A stretch of 64,000 bases of DNA from Ideonella sp. MAG2 (GTDB lineage Bacteria; Pseudomonadota; Gammaproteobacteria; Burkholderiales; Burkholderiaceae_C). The position numbers were made by a program, and so were the translations under genes. Each line of letters opens with the position of its first letter. The first letter of the stretch is position 1. Of the stretch, positions 9,361 to 17,521 are shown in pieces. Under the pieces are notes generated by a model. That model was not told the origin of the DNA. It saw only the letters and a list, made by a program, of their open reading frames with translations, and did not search any database. The stretch is taken from assembly GCA_004359425.1 (NCBI GenBank), contig PTEU01000001.1, forward strand, positions 1,081,733 through 1,145,732, read 5' to 3'.

Positions 9361-10038
9361 ATGCCCGAACGCTCGCCCACCCGTCCCCTGCGCTTTGACC
9401 TGCTGGCGTTTGACTGGGACGGCACCCTGTTTGACTCCACCGCCTTGATCGTCCATGCGATTCAAGGTGCCTGCGCTGACCTGGGCGTGGCCGTGCCCAG
9501 CGACGAACAAGCCGCCTATGTGATTGGCCTGGGCCTGCAAGACGCGCTGCGTCACGCCGCTCCTGGCCTGGCACCCGAGCGCTACCCTGAGCTGGGCCAG
9601 CGCTATCGCCACCATTACATGGCGCGCCAGCATGAGATCACGCTGTTCAAGGGCACGCTGGAGATGCTGCATGCGCTCAAGGCGCGCGGCCACATCTTGA
9701 CCGTGGCTACCGGCAAAAGCCGGCGCGGCCTGGATGAAGCTCTGGCCCACACCGAGCTGCAAGGGCTGTTTGACGACAGCCGCACGGCGGACGAAACCTT
9801 TTCCAAGCCACACCCACGCATGCTGCATGAGCTAATGGAAGCCCACGGCCTGCCGGCCCATCGGGTGCTGATGATTGGTGACACCACCCATGACTTGCAA
9901 ATGGCCGTCAATGCGGGGGTGGCCTCGGTGGGGGTGAGCTACGGTGCCCATGACCCGGCCGACTTCGCGGCGCTGGAGCCCCTGTTTGTGGCGCACTCCA
10001 CCGCAGAGTTGGGCCAGTGGCTGCTGGCTAAGGCCTGA
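9361..10038 (+). CDS. HAD-superfamily phosphatase, Gph-like
   Basis: A 225-residue HAD hydrolase of subfamily IA. Motif I is FDWDGTLFDS (nucleophile Asp near residue 20), motif II/III includes the VATGKSRRG segment with the Lys, and motif IV is MIGDTTHDLQMA. A helical cap domain lies between motifs I and II. Phosphoglycolate phosphatase is the closest classical relative, but substrate cannot be read from sequence. It starts 13 bases after rluC and its stop overlaps the start of the Rieske gene, so translation is probably coupled. Confidence 0.85.
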   Translation: MPERSPTRPLRFDLLAFDWDGTLFDSTALIVHAIQGACADLGVAVPSDEQAAYVIGLGLQDALRHAAPGLAPERYPELGQRYRHHYMARQHEITLFKGTLEMLHALKARGHILTVATGKSRRGLDEALAHTELQGLFDDSRTADETFSKPHPRMLHELMEAHGLPAHRVLMIGDTTHDLQMAVNAGVASVGVSYGAHDPADFAALEPLFVAHSTAELGQWLLAKA

Positions 10039-10436
10039 TGATGACGATGATGATGATGGACGCCAAATCTTCCGAGCCCCAAGCCCTGTGCGCCAGCAGC
10101 GAATTGCTGGAGCGCGGAGACGCCATCGTTTTTGACGTGATGCTGTGGCGCGAGCCCGCCCGCGCTTTTGCCTTGCGCTTTGACAGCAAGGTGGTGTGCT
10201 ACCTCAACCGCTGCGCCCATGTGCCCACCGAGATGGACTGGCAGCCCGGCAAGTTCTTGGACGAGGACAAGCGCTGGATCATCTGCTCCATCCACGGCGC
10301 GGTGTACGAGCCCTCCAACGGCCGCTGCGCTGGCGGGCCCTGCCGGGGAGACAGCCTGCAGGTGGTTGACGTGTTTGAGCAAAACGGCCAGGTGTTCTGG
10401 ATTCCCAACCCCGACGTGCAACCCGTCGTTTTTTGA
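10038..10436 (+). CDS. Rieske [2Fe-2S] protein
   Basis: A 132-residue soluble protein with both Rieske cluster motifs: CAHVP (Cys-x-His) near residue 59 and CSIHG (Cys-x-x-His) near residue 83. These bind a [2Fe-2S] cluster with mixed Cys/His ligation. There is no transmembrane anchor, so it is a ferredoxin-like electron carrier rather than a bc1 subunit. The first ATG overlaps the preceding stop, and several ATGs in the opening Met-rich stretch make the exact start uncertain. It lies between the HAD phosphatase and sppA. Confidence 0.85.
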   Translation: MMTMMMMDAKSSEPQALCASSELLERGDAIVFDVMLWREPARAFALRFDSKVVCYLNRCAHVPTEMDWQPGKFLDEDKRWIICSIHGAVYEPSNGRCAGGPCRGDSLQVVDVFEQNGQVFWIPNPDVQPVVF

Positions 10437-10473
10437 ATGCTCAAGGCCTGCCCTTGTGCATTGGTGGTCACAC

Positions 10474-11556
10474 ATGCAATCTCATGATCCGTCCGCTTTG
10501 CCGCAAGGCGAGCCCGCGCCCGGCCCCCTGGAGCAGGCCAGCCCGGCCGTGCCCCAGGCGGTAGGCGCTGAGGTATCGGCCCCTGCCGCAGCGGCTAGCC
10601 CCGCCAGCCTCAGCCCGGAAGCCCAGCGCCTAGCGGGCCTCGAAGGCATGGTTCGCGAGTTGGGGGTTGAGCTGCTGGCCGAGCGTCGCCGCGAGCGGCG
10701 CTGGCGCTATGCCTGGCGCTTCGCCTTGCTGGGCTTGGTCATCGCCAGCTTTTGGCTGCTGAACAGCCCGGGCTTGGTACACGGCACCTCCCCCAGCAAG
10801 CCCCATACCGCTCTGGTGGAGGTGCGCGGCGAGATCGCCGTGGACAGCGAAGCCAGTGCCGACCTGCTGATGGGGGCCTTGCGCCAAGCTTTTGAGGATG
10901 AAGGCGCGCAAGCCGTGGTCTTGCGCATCAATTCTCCCGGCGGCAGCCCTGTGCAGGCGGGCATTGTCTATGACGAAATTCGACGCCTGAAGGCCCTGCA
11001 TAACAAGCAAGTTTTCGCAGTTGTCGAGGAAATCTGCGCTTCTGGGGCTTATTACATCGCCGTAAGTGCCGATGAGATCTACGTGGATAAAGCCAGCATC
11101 GTCGGCTCCATTGGGGTGCTGATGGATGGCTTTGGCTTCTCGGGCTTGATGAACAAGCTGGGGGTCGAGCGCAGGCTGCTGACGGCCGGTGAGAACAAGG
11201 GCATGTTGGACCCGTTCTCGCCGCCCAACGCCAAGCAAGACGCTTATGCCAAAGCCATGCTGGATCAAATCCACCGCCAGTTCATAGCCGTGGTCAAAGA
11301 AGGCCGAGGCGAGCGGCTCAAAGAGCAGCCCGACACCTTCTCCGGCCTGTTTTGGAATGGCGAAGAGGCGGTCAAGCTGGGCTTGGCCGACCATTTCGGC
11401 AACCTCGACTTCGTCGCACGCGAGGTCGTGAAAGCGGAGGATGTGATTGACTACACGCCCCAAGACAACGTCGCTGAACGGCTGGCCAAGCGCTTTGGCG
11501 CAGCCGTGGGCCAGGGCGCTGTCAAGGCCCTGCGTCAGCTCTCTCCCATCCATTGA
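10474..11556 (+). CDS. sppA: signal peptide peptidase SppA-type, S49 family membrane protease
   Basis: An inner-membrane serine protease that degrades cleaved signal peptides. The 360-residue length matches the short, single-domain SppA form. After a Pro/Ala-rich N-terminus there is one membrane helix (about residues 75-98, ending SFWLL). VVLRINSPGGSP (about 150) precedes the catalytic Ser motif ICASGAYYIA (about 192), and a Lys in GENKGMLDPF (about 245) fits the Ser/Lys dyad. It is last in the rluC gene run. Confidence 0.92.
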   Translation: MQSHDPSALPQGEPAPGPLEQASPAVPQAVGAEVSAPAAAASPASLSPEAQRLAGLEGMVRELGVELLAERRRERRWRYAWRFALLGLVIASFWLLNSPGLVHGTSPSKPHTALVEVRGEIAVDSEASADLLMGALRQAFEDEGAQAVVLRINSPGGSPVQAGIVYDEIRRLKALHNKQVFAVVEEICASGAYYIAVSADEIYVDKASIVGSIGVLMDGFGFSGLMNKLGVERRLLTAGENKGMLDPFSPPNAKQDAYAKAMLDQIHRQFIAVVKEGRGERLKEQPDTFSGLFWNGEEAVKLGLADHFGNLDFVAREVVKAEDVIDYTPQDNVAERLAKRFGAAVGQGAVKALRQLSPIH

Positions 11557-11557
11557 C

Positions 11558-11573
11558 GAGCGGCGCGCCGCTC
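11558..11573. repeat. 16-bp perfect palindrome downstream of sppA
   Basis: GAGCGGCG followed directly by CGCCGCTC sits between the sppA stop and the next ATG at 11587. There is no T-run, so it is a weak terminator at best. It may be a protein-binding site or mRNA-stabilising hairpin. Confidence 0.4.
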
Positions 11574-11586
11574 AAAGGCGCGCCCC

Positions 11587-13020
11587 ATGAGTGAAGCCCA
11601 CGCCGATGCGCCGGAACTGACCGAGCGAATCGACCCTTCTGCTAGTCCTGCCAGCACTGCTACTCCAGCTAGTCCTGCCAGCCCTGCGGCCCATCCAGCG
11701 GCCGAGCCACCACCTGCCCAGGCCAGTGCCGTCATTCAGGACGAGGGTTTTTTTGCAGTCCATGCCCCAGGGGCGTCTGCCGGTGTCAGCCCGCAAGCCC
11801 TGATTCAGGCCGTGGTGGACTGGCACAACCGCCACCCGCTGGCCGCCAAAATTGGCCCATCTGATGTGGGGGGCTTGGGTTTTGTACAACTGCCCTTTGA
11901 GGCACCGCTGACGGTGCGGGCCGAAGCGCCAACCGGCTGGAGGCGCTGGTTCAGCCGTGGCCCTCAAGGCCCTAAGCCTGCTTTTTTTGATGAGCAACTG
12001 ATCGACGGCCTGGCGCACCAGCGCATTGTTCGCTTTGCCCAGCAAAGTGGTGCGCTGCAGCGCACGGGCGAGCCGAATTGGCCTACCCGCGTGCTGCTGA
12101 CCCGTGCGGGGGCTGCCAGCCCGCAGCCGCTGTACCTGCTGACGGCTGCGTTCAAGACTCCGAAAGGCGCAACCCACCGCGTCTTGTTGGCACCAGGCCA
12201 TCTCAAACAGGTGCTGGGCCGTCGCGCCTACAGCCTGCCGCGCATCGGCATGCTGCTGGGCGGAGTGAGCCTGGCCGTGGCTTTGACCCTTGGTGGGGTG
12301 TGGGCCTACAAGGCCTTGACGGCCCCTGCAGCGCACCCGCCTGCCAAGGCCAAGGGCAAAGCCGCAGCGGCGTCTGCCGCCTCTGCCGCCGCAGCCCATG
12401 GTGAAGACCATGCCGCCCATGGTGAGGACCACGCCGCACACGGCGATGGCCATGCCAAGCATGCGGCTGCTGCGGCTGCCGCAGAGGGGGCCTCCGCAGC
12501 CCATGAGGCGCACGCGGCGGCCGCATCTGCCCCAGCCCCGGGTGCAGATGACCACACGGCTGAGCACGCAGACGGGCACAAGGCCAAACCGCAGGCGGGG
12601 CACACCGGCGAGCCGCAGCATCAGGCCGATGCTGCGCCGAGCAAAGCCGCTGCCGATACAAGCCATGCCAACCCCAAGGCTGACGCGGCACCAGGCCCTG
12701 CTGCGGCAGGAACCAACCACGCTAGTGCCACCGCCGCCGCCACGGCCACGGCCGCCAAAGAAGCCAAGCCCGACCCGGTGGCGGGCACCGTCCACGCCCT
12801 GGTAACGGTGCCCACCTGGCGCAGAGCCGAGATCGAGGCCACCCAGCGCGAGCTGGCCAAGATCTTGGGCCGCCACCTCAACGGCATGCGAGCAGAAATC
12901 TTGCGCCTGCCCGAAGGCGAGGTGCTGGCGCTGATGCCCCTGCCTAACCAGGCCGAGGCCGAGGCCCTGGCTGCGCGCCTGGCCAACTACGGCATCCTGA
13001 TGGCACCGGTTAACTTTTGA
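11587..13020 (+). CDS. Ala/His-rich single-span membrane protein of unknown function
   Basis: I do not recognise a named family for this 477-residue protein. The first 50 residues are a Ser/Ala/Pro-rich tail, followed by a compact cytoplasmic domain (about 50-210). One membrane helix lies near 220-242 (IGMLLGGVSLAVALTLGGVW). A long Ala/His/Asp-rich linker (about 255-400) with repeated HGEDHAA units may bind metals. A short C-terminal domain (about 405-477) ends ANYGILMAPVNF and resembles a small alpha/beta domain. It lies 30 bases after sppA and may be cotranscribed. Confidence 0.75.
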   Translation: MSEAHADAPELTERIDPSASPASTATPASPASPAAHPAAEPPPAQASAVIQDEGFFAVHAPGASAGVSPQALIQAVVDWHNRHPLAAKIGPSDVGGLGFVQLPFEAPLTVRAEAPTGWRRWFSRGPQGPKPAFFDEQLIDGLAHQRIVRFAQQSGALQRTGEPNWPTRVLLTRAGAASPQPLYLLTAAFKTPKGATHRVLLAPGHLKQVLGRRAYSLPRIGMLLGGVSLAVALTLGGVWAYKALTAPAAHPPAKAKGKAAAASAASAAAAHGEDHAAHGEDHAAHGDGHAKHAAAAAAAEGASAAHEAHAAAASAPAPGADDHTAEHADGHKAKPQAGHTGEPQHQADAAPSKAAADTSHANPKADAAPGPAAAGTNHASATAAATATAAKEAKPDPVAGTVHALVTVPTWRRAEIEATQRELAKILGRHLNGMRAEILRLPEGEVLALMPLPNQAEAEALAARLANYGILMAPVNF

Positions 13021-13026
13021 GAGGCC

Positions 13027-13890
13027 TCAGGCGGGCACCGAAGGCAGGCCCGACAGCGCCATCGCCAACTCCGCCTCGTCATAGTTCAGGTCTTGCAGCT
13101 TGCCCGCAAAATAGTCGGTGTAGGCCTGCATGTCGAAGTGGCCGTGGCCGCAGAGGTTGAACAAAATCACCTCGCTCTTGCCCTCACGTTTACAGCGCAG
13201 CGCTTCTTCAATCGCACCCTTCACTGCGTGGTTGGCCTCGGGCGCTGGCACGATGCCCTCGGCCCGCGCAAAGGTCACGCCGGCCTCAAAGCAGGCCGTC
13301 TGGTGATAGGCCGTGGCTTCGATCAAGCCCAACTCTTTGAGGTGCGACACCATGGGCGCCATGCCGTGGTAGCGCAAGCCCCCGGCATGGAATCCCGGCG
13401 GCGTGAAGGTGGAGCCCAATGTGTGCATCTTGGTCAGCGGTGTCAGGTGGGCCGTGTCGCCAAAGTCGTAGGCATATTTGCCGCGCGTGAGCGACGGGCA
13501 AGCCGCAGGCTCCACCGCCACCACGCGGCGCTTGCGCCCGCCGCGCAATTGCAGGCCCAAGAAGGGGAAGGCAATGCCCGCAAAGTTGGAGCCCCCACCG
13601 GTGCAGCCCACGATCACATCCGGGTCGTCCCCGGCCATGGCCAACTGGGCAATCGCCTCTTGGCCGATGATGGTTTGGTGCAGCAGCACATGGTTCAGCA
13701 CCGAGCCCAAGGCGTACTTGGTGTCGTCGCGCTGCGCGGCCAGCTCCACGGCTTCAGAGATGGCGATCCCTAGGCTGATTTCTCTTGGTCGGATTTGCTC
13801 ACCCCCTCCGTTAAGCCCGTCAGACAGCCATCCATCCCAAGCAGATCGGCTGCCTCCTTCGGTGCTTCGGCACCGGTTTTCAGTTCTCAC
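13027..13890 (-). pseudogene. TrpB2-type tryptophan synthase beta chain, 5' half missing
   Basis: About 250 residues match the C-terminal half of TrpB2 (tryptophan synthase beta-like, normally about 440-450 residues). The GCTGGGSNFAG phosphate-binding loop and the LCGHGHFDM end are present. Homology begins at SLGIAISEAVELAA (about 13777). The 38 residues before it do not fit the family, and the domain carrying the PLP-binding Lys is absent, so the product should be inactive. The break lies beside an unrelated secreted-protein gene. It could be a real deletion or an assembly join. Confidence 0.8.
13860..13875 (+). promoter_or_regulatory. UUCG-loop hairpin in the leader of the secreted protein gene
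   Basis: CGGTGC-TTCG-GCACCG is a perfect six-pair stem with a very stable UUCG tetraloop, about 33 bases before the ATG at 13908 and followed by a T-rich stretch. It may act as an attenuator or mRNA stabiliser, or end upstream transcription. Confidence 0.5.
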
Positions 13891-13907
13891 TTTTTGGAGT
13901 TACGACC

Positions 13908-14579
13908 ATGAAACCTACCTCTCTCATCGCGTTGGCCTCGGCAGCATTGAGCACGCTGCTCCTGGTGGAGTCCGCCCAAGCGGGTCCAGCCCTGTCTTGG
14001 AATCTGTCCCGGGACACCATGCTCAACAGTGCGGTGTCTAACCCACACGCGGGCAGCAACACCGGTGTCAACCCCAATGGTGTTTGGAGTTTTCGAACAT
14101 CGTCGACGCCTATGCCGCTCAGCGCCCATGTCCTGATGCCGACCTATGCTGATCCGTGTTACTCGCACGCTACGGATTTCGCTTGTTGGCGGACAAGCAC
14201 TAGCTATGAGCCGAACGTGGCTGTATCAGGCATCAATCAGTCAATTCACACTGCGGGTGTGGTCACACTTCACCCCAGCCCGACACAAACCGCCATCGTT
14301 CGCTGGACCAGTCCGGTCACCGGCTCCATCCAGATGCTGGGCCGCTTTTCTCACGTCAACACCTGCTCTGACAGCGTGCGGTACTACGTCTACAAGAATA
14401 GCGGCCTGCTCTTCTCAGGCACGCTGCAAAACCTGGGCTCAGGGAGTGGCAAGACGTTCTACAAGTCCCTCACGGTGAACCTCGGCGATAAGTTGTCTTA
14501 CATCGTTGATGCGGGACCCAACGGCAACCACTACTGCGACTCAACGGATTTGGATGTGCTGATCACGCAGCAGCAGTGA
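13908..14579 (+). CDS. secreted protein with a predicted beta-sandwich domain, unknown function
   Basis: A 223-residue protein with a clear signal peptide (about residues 1-26, cleaved after AQA). The mature part is rich in Ser, Thr and Gly. It contains the pattern VVTLHPSPTQTAIVRWTSPV, then YYVYKNSGLLFSGTL, then a closing NHYCDSTDLDVLI. This resembles beta-sandwich modules seen in many secreted environmental proteins, an inference from sequence pattern only. Paired Cys residues suggest disulfides. GGAG lies eight bases before the ATG. It interrupts the trpB2 neighbourhood and is AT-richer than its neighbours. Confidence 0.7.
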   Translation: MKPTSLIALASAALSTLLLVESAQAGPALSWNLSRDTMLNSAVSNPHAGSNTGVNPNGVWSFRTSSTPMPLSAHVLMPTYADPCYSHATDFACWRTSTSYEPNVAVSGINQSIHTAGVVTLHPSPTQTAIVRWTSPVTGSIQMLGRFSHVNTCSDSVRYYVYKNSGLLFSGTLQNLGSGSGKTFYKSLTVNLGDKLSYIVDAGPNGNHYCDSTDLDVLITQQQ

Positions 14580-14661
14580 TCCGAGTGCTTGGGTCGCCAA
14601 GCCTGAGGGCTGTCGTTGCGGGTGCGGCGCTGTGTCATTCCCGGTGCCAAACCCGCTTGCT

Positions 14662-14919
14662 TCAGCCCTTGGCTTGCTGGCGCTTCAGGTCGCGCAGCAT
14701 GAAGAGGTAGAGCCCCTCGACCTTCTCGCGCGCCCAAGGTGTTTTGCGCAAGAACTTCAAGCTAGAGGCCACGCTGGGTTCGCTTTGAAAGCAGCGGATC
14801 GGAATGCGCTGGCCCAGTTCCGCCCAGCCGTAATGCCCGGCCAGGGCGGTGACGATGGCCTCCAGCGTCAGCCCATGCAAGGGGTTGCGCGGCTGCTCGG
14901 GGGTGGGGGCGTCGCTCAT
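14662..14919 (-). CDS. VF530-type small DNA-binding protein (DUF2132)
   Basis: An 85-residue protein of the VF530 family, a compact helical fold reported to bind DNA. The core [21 protein letters not shown] and the following [20 protein letters not shown] are characteristic. Its start overlaps the stop of the upstream His-rich gene by an ATGA arrangement, implying coupled translation. No specific role is known. Confidence 0.85.
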   Translation of the reverse strand: MSDAPTPEQPRNPLHGLTLEAIVTALAGHYGWAELGQRIPIRCFQSEPSVASSLKFLRKTPWAREKVEGLYLFMLRDLKRQQAKG

Positions 14920-15701
14920 TCGTGTTGGTGGTCATGGCCGTGACCGTGGCCGTGGCCATGTTCATGCCCATGGTCGTGACCACAACCCGGCCCATGCACA
15001 TGCGGTGCGGGCGCTGCGGTGGCGGCGGCTGCAGCAGGCCGATGGCGCACAAACTGCACGGGCACCGCCGCCGAGGCTGCCGCCGCTGGCGCGTGGGCAT
15101 GGTGGTCGTGGCTGTGTTCATGCCCGCAGCCGGGGCCGTGTACATGGCCGTGGTCGTGATGATCGTGGGCCTGGTGCGCGTGGCCATGGTGCTCATGCCC
15201 ACAGCCCGGCCCATGCACATGCCCGTGATCATGGCCATGGTCGTGCCCGCACGAGGCCGGGGTCACATCGGGTGCAAAGCCTTGCGTCACCTCAGCGATC
15301 ACCATGTCCCAGTGGCCCAAGGTGTGGCCCAGGGCAGCATCGGGCTGTACCAACAGGTGGCCGGCCTCCATGGCAACCGCCACACCCTGCTGGCCCAGGC
15401 GATAAGCCGTGCGCAGCAGGTCGGCTGGGCTGCCATGCTCGGGGCATGGGCTGACTCGCCACAGCAGCTCGGGTGCAGCCTGCACCACCGCCAGCGAGCC
15501 GTCTTCGGCCAGCAGCGCATCCCCCGCTTGCAGCGTGCTGCCTTCGGGCAGCACCAGGGTGAGCGTGCGGCCCTTGGCATCAGTGGCCTGGGCAGGCAGG
15601 TGCTGGCGCTGGGCCCAGCTCAAGGCCAGTGCAGGCGCGCGGCGCAACAGCACAGCGGCCAAGCCTTGGCCTTGGGGGATGAGTTTGCGGACGGTGGTCA
15701 T
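14916..15701 (-). CDS. UreE-like metallochaperone with a very long His-rich tail
   Basis: A 261-residue protein. The first ~145 residues follow the UreE layout: an N-terminal domain with [25 protein letters not shown] and a second domain with [27 protein letters not shown]. UreE delivers nickel to urease. From about residue 150 the protein is made of HGHDH and HGPGCGHEH repeats, likely to store or buffer Ni, Zn or Cu. Family members usually end with a short His tail. No urease structural genes are in this window, so the true role may be metal buffering. It is cotranscribed with the VF530 gene. Confidence 0.75.
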   Translation of the reverse strand: MTTVRKLIPQGQGLAAVLLRRAPALALSWAQRQHLPAQATDAKGRTLTLVLPEGSTLQAGDALLAEDGSLAVVQAAPELLWRVSPCPEHGSPADLLRTAYRLGQQGVAVAMEAGHLLVQPDAALGHTLGHWDMVIAEVTQGFAPDVTPASCGHDHGHDHGHVHGPGCGHEHHGHAHQAHDHHDHGHVHGPGCGHEHSHDHHAHAPAAAASAAVPVQFVRHRPAAAAATAAPAPHVHGPGCGHDHGHEHGHGHGHGHDHQHE

Positions 15702-15819
15702 GGCAAAAGGTTCTCGCTTAGCGGCCGCAGGCGCTGAAGCGCCCCTGCCTGATCAATGGGAACAGCGGCAATGGTACGTGCTGGCGCAGCCCAGGCTTCT
15801 GCCCAAGGTCAGATGGTGT

Positions 15820-16263
15820 TCACGCAAGGCGAAGGGCAAAGTAGCTGTCGCCGTCTCGCTCATGGGTCTTGACGAAGCCGTGCTTGGTGTAGAGGGCTAC
15901 CGCTGAGTCCCATGATGAAGTCGTTTCGAGCGCAAGTTTTTTCAGCCCACTGGCCTGAGCTTCCGCGATCAGGCGACTCAAGATCAAAGCACCGATACCG
16001 ACGCGCCTACTCCCAGTCGCTGTTGCCATCCGAACGACTTCGCCGCTTTCCCCGTCCAGGAGCTGCAGCGTGCCGGTACCCACTAGCACACCGTCCCTTT
16101 TTGCCACCAGCGTCAATGAGCCCAATGGGCTCTGAGGAAAGCCTTCGAGGTCCGGATTGAAGCTTGGCACGTAGTGACCCCAGCGCTCAGTGAGGCCTGA
16201 AATGATGAGTTGCTTGACGCCAAGGGCGTCAGCGACACAGAGAGGTGCCACCACTGTGCTCAT
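15820..16263 (-). CDS. GNAT-family N-acetyltransferase
   Basis: A 147-residue protein with the GNAT fold. The acetyl-CoA binding segment is MATATGSRRVGIGALILSRL, and the C-terminal ALETTSSWDSAVALYTKHGFVKTHE is typical. The substrate cannot be inferred. I placed the start at 16263 because residues further upstream in the same frame overlap the vapBC locus on the other strand and do not look coding. It is divergent from vapB. Confidence 0.8.
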   Translation of the reverse strand: MSTVVAPLCVADALGVKQLIISGLTERWGHYVPSFNPDLEGFPQSPLGSLTLVAKRDGVLVGTGTLQLLDGESGEVVRMATATGSRRVGIGALILSRLIAEAQASGLKKLALETTSSWDSAVALYTKHGFVKTHERDGDSYFALRLA

Positions 16264-16328
16264 GGTCAGTGTACAAAATAGGTTAGGACAGCCAAATGTG
16301 CAATTGGCCGTATGGGCGACGGTCACAC

Positions 16329-16356
16329 CATGATGTGCATAAAAATCTGTATCATG
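16329..16356. promoter_or_regulatory. candidate VapB operator
   Basis: CATGAT (16329-16334) and ATCATG (16351-16356) form an inverted repeat with 16 bases between, ending 28 bases before the vapB ATG. VapBC complexes typically bind such repeats to autorepress. Not matched to a known motif. Confidence 0.5.
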
Positions 16357-16384
16357 TGTATAGCCATGACCTGCGGGGAAAGAG

Positions 16385-16579
16385 ATGCGCACCAACATTG
16401 TGATTGACGACAAGCTGATGGCGGCGACCTTGAAGGCGACCGGCGTCAAAACCAAGCGGGAGGCTGTGGAGTTGGGCTTGAAGACCTTGCTCCGGCTCCA
16501 ACACCAGACCGAGTTGCGAAAGCTGCGGGGAAAGTACGAGTGGGAAGGTGACCTCAACGCGATGAGGCGTGACAAGTGA
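16385..16579 (+). CDS. vapB: VapB-type antitoxin
   Basis: A 64-residue antitoxin of the VapB family. The N-terminal MRTNIVIDDKLMAATLKATG is a ribbon-helix-helix-like DNA-binding segment. The C-terminal LRKLRGKYEWEGDLNAMRRDK is the usual toxin-wrapping tail. GGGGAAAGAG precedes the ATG. Its stop overlaps the vapC start. Confidence 0.9.
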   Translation: MRTNIVIDDKLMAATLKATGVKTKREAVELGLKTLLRLQHQTELRKLRGKYEWEGDLNAMRRDK

Positions 16580-16977
16580 TCCTGGTCGACTCCAGTGTTT
16601 GGATCGATTTCTTCCGAGGTCAAGCCACGGTGCAGGCTGAGTGGTTGGACCGAAACCTGGGTGTTGAAGGGCTGCTGGTCGGAGACTTGATCTTGGCCGA
16701 GGTCCTGCGCGGTTTCAAAGACGACCGCGGGTTCAATGAAGCACGTCGAATGCTCGGGCGCTTGCAGCAAGTGCCTTTGTGTGGCGAAGAATTGGCTGTC
16801 GAGGCCGCTCGAAACTATCGCCTGCTGCGTGCAAAGGGCGTGACGGTGCGCGGCACCATTGACGTGATCATCGCGACACGCTGCTTGCTCGATGACCTTG
16901 TGCTGCTGCACAGCGACCGCGACTTCGACCCGTTCGAAACGCACTTGGGTTTGCGATGTGTGGACTGTGCGACCTGA
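16576..16977 (+). CDS. vapC: VapC-type PIN-domain ribonuclease toxin
   Basis: A 133-residue PIN-domain nuclease, probably cutting tRNA or rRNA when released from VapB. The acidic active-site residues are visible in ILVDSSVWIDFF, LAEVLRGF (Glu), GTIDVIIA (Asp) and SDRDFDPF (Asp). It starts with GTG inside the end of vapB, giving translational coupling. All catalytic positions look intact. Confidence 0.92.
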   Translation: MILVDSSVWIDFFRGQATVQAEWLDRNLGVEGLLVGDLILAEVLRGFKDDRGFNEARRMLGRLQQVPLCGEELAVEAARNYRLLRAKGVTVRGTIDVIIATRCLLDDLVLLHSDRDFDPFETHLGLRCVDCAT

Positions 16978-17078
16978 GCATCAGCAGCCTATGCGATGTG
17001 CGACGCTGCGGCGCTGTTCCAGACGGGCTGCGGGCAAAGCGAAGCTGCTAGGCGCCCGGTCACGCTCCAAATCCACAC

Positions 17079-17084
17079 TAGAAT
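17079..17084 (+). promoter_or_regulatory. probable -10 box of tRNA-Arg
   Basis: TAGAAT lies 11 bases before the mature tRNA 5' end. No good -35 hexamer is visible at the expected distance, so the promoter assignment is tentative. Confidence 0.4.
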
Positions 17085-17095
17085 CCGCCCCCACC

Positions 17096-17170
17096 GCCGC
17101 CGTAGTTCAATGGATAGAACGGGGACCTCCTAAGTCTCAGATGCAGGTTCGATTCCTGCCGGGGGCGCCA
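17096..17170 (+). tRNA. tRNA-Arg (anticodon CCU)
   Basis: A complete cloverleaf with encoded CCA. The D stem is GTTC/GAAC, the anticodon stem GGGAC/GTCTC has loop CTCCTAA, and the T arm is GCAGG-TTCGATT-CCTGC. Anticodon CCU decodes AGG. The acceptor stem has one G-G mismatch at pair 4-69. The gene marks one edge of an accessory block and has a degenerate 3'-half copy 4000 bases downstream. Confidence 0.93.
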
Positions 17171-17182
17171 ATGCCTCGACTG

Positions 17183-17287
17183 TGCTTCATTGCGCAGTGC
17201 GTGGGACAACATCAGCACCGGAATCGGCCCCACGGCGAGGGGAGCGACGCCAAATGGACGCTGCACCAGGGTGGTGGGCTGCATTTT
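17183..17287 (-). pseudogene. remnant of the C-terminus of an Fe3+-type ABC permease
   Basis: Minus-strand translation gives PTTLVQRPFGVAPLAVG followed by PIPVLMLSHALRNEA. This closely matches two parts of the intact permease at 21607-23232 (ATLVLRPFG and AVGLIPVLMLSRALRKA) with about 30 intervening residues missing. It lies 12 bases after the tRNA. The rest of the 350-bp gap to the oxidoreductase gene shows nothing I can identify. Confidence 0.7.
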
Positions 17288-17521
17288 TGCGGTGAGCACT
17301 TGGCATTGTTCCAAGCGCACGATGGAACGCAGGAGAGGCGTGAGAGCATGCGTTGCAACTACGGTGCCCCCCTGTTCTCTGCTTCCCAGAGCGTCATAGC
17401 CGATAAGGGCTGGACGCGGCGTGAGGTATCCACTTCGGGCGGGTGGCGGGGCTGAGTTTTGCGCCTATCTTGCGTGCCCCCAAAATGCGGCCTCCACAGG
17501 GCCCGGTCTACTCTTTTCCGT

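Noticed and set aside
11572..12876. Minus-strand open frame across the Ala/His-rich protein
   Set aside because: It is a shadow of the GC-rich plus-strand gene, which has a membrane helix and a sensible start.
14916..15250. DNA satellite repeat
   Set aside because: The repetition is due to His/Gly codons in the UreE-like tail.
17190..17455. Small gene downstream of the tRNA on the plus strand
   Set aside because: No start signal or domain; the segment is better explained by the permease relic on the other strand.
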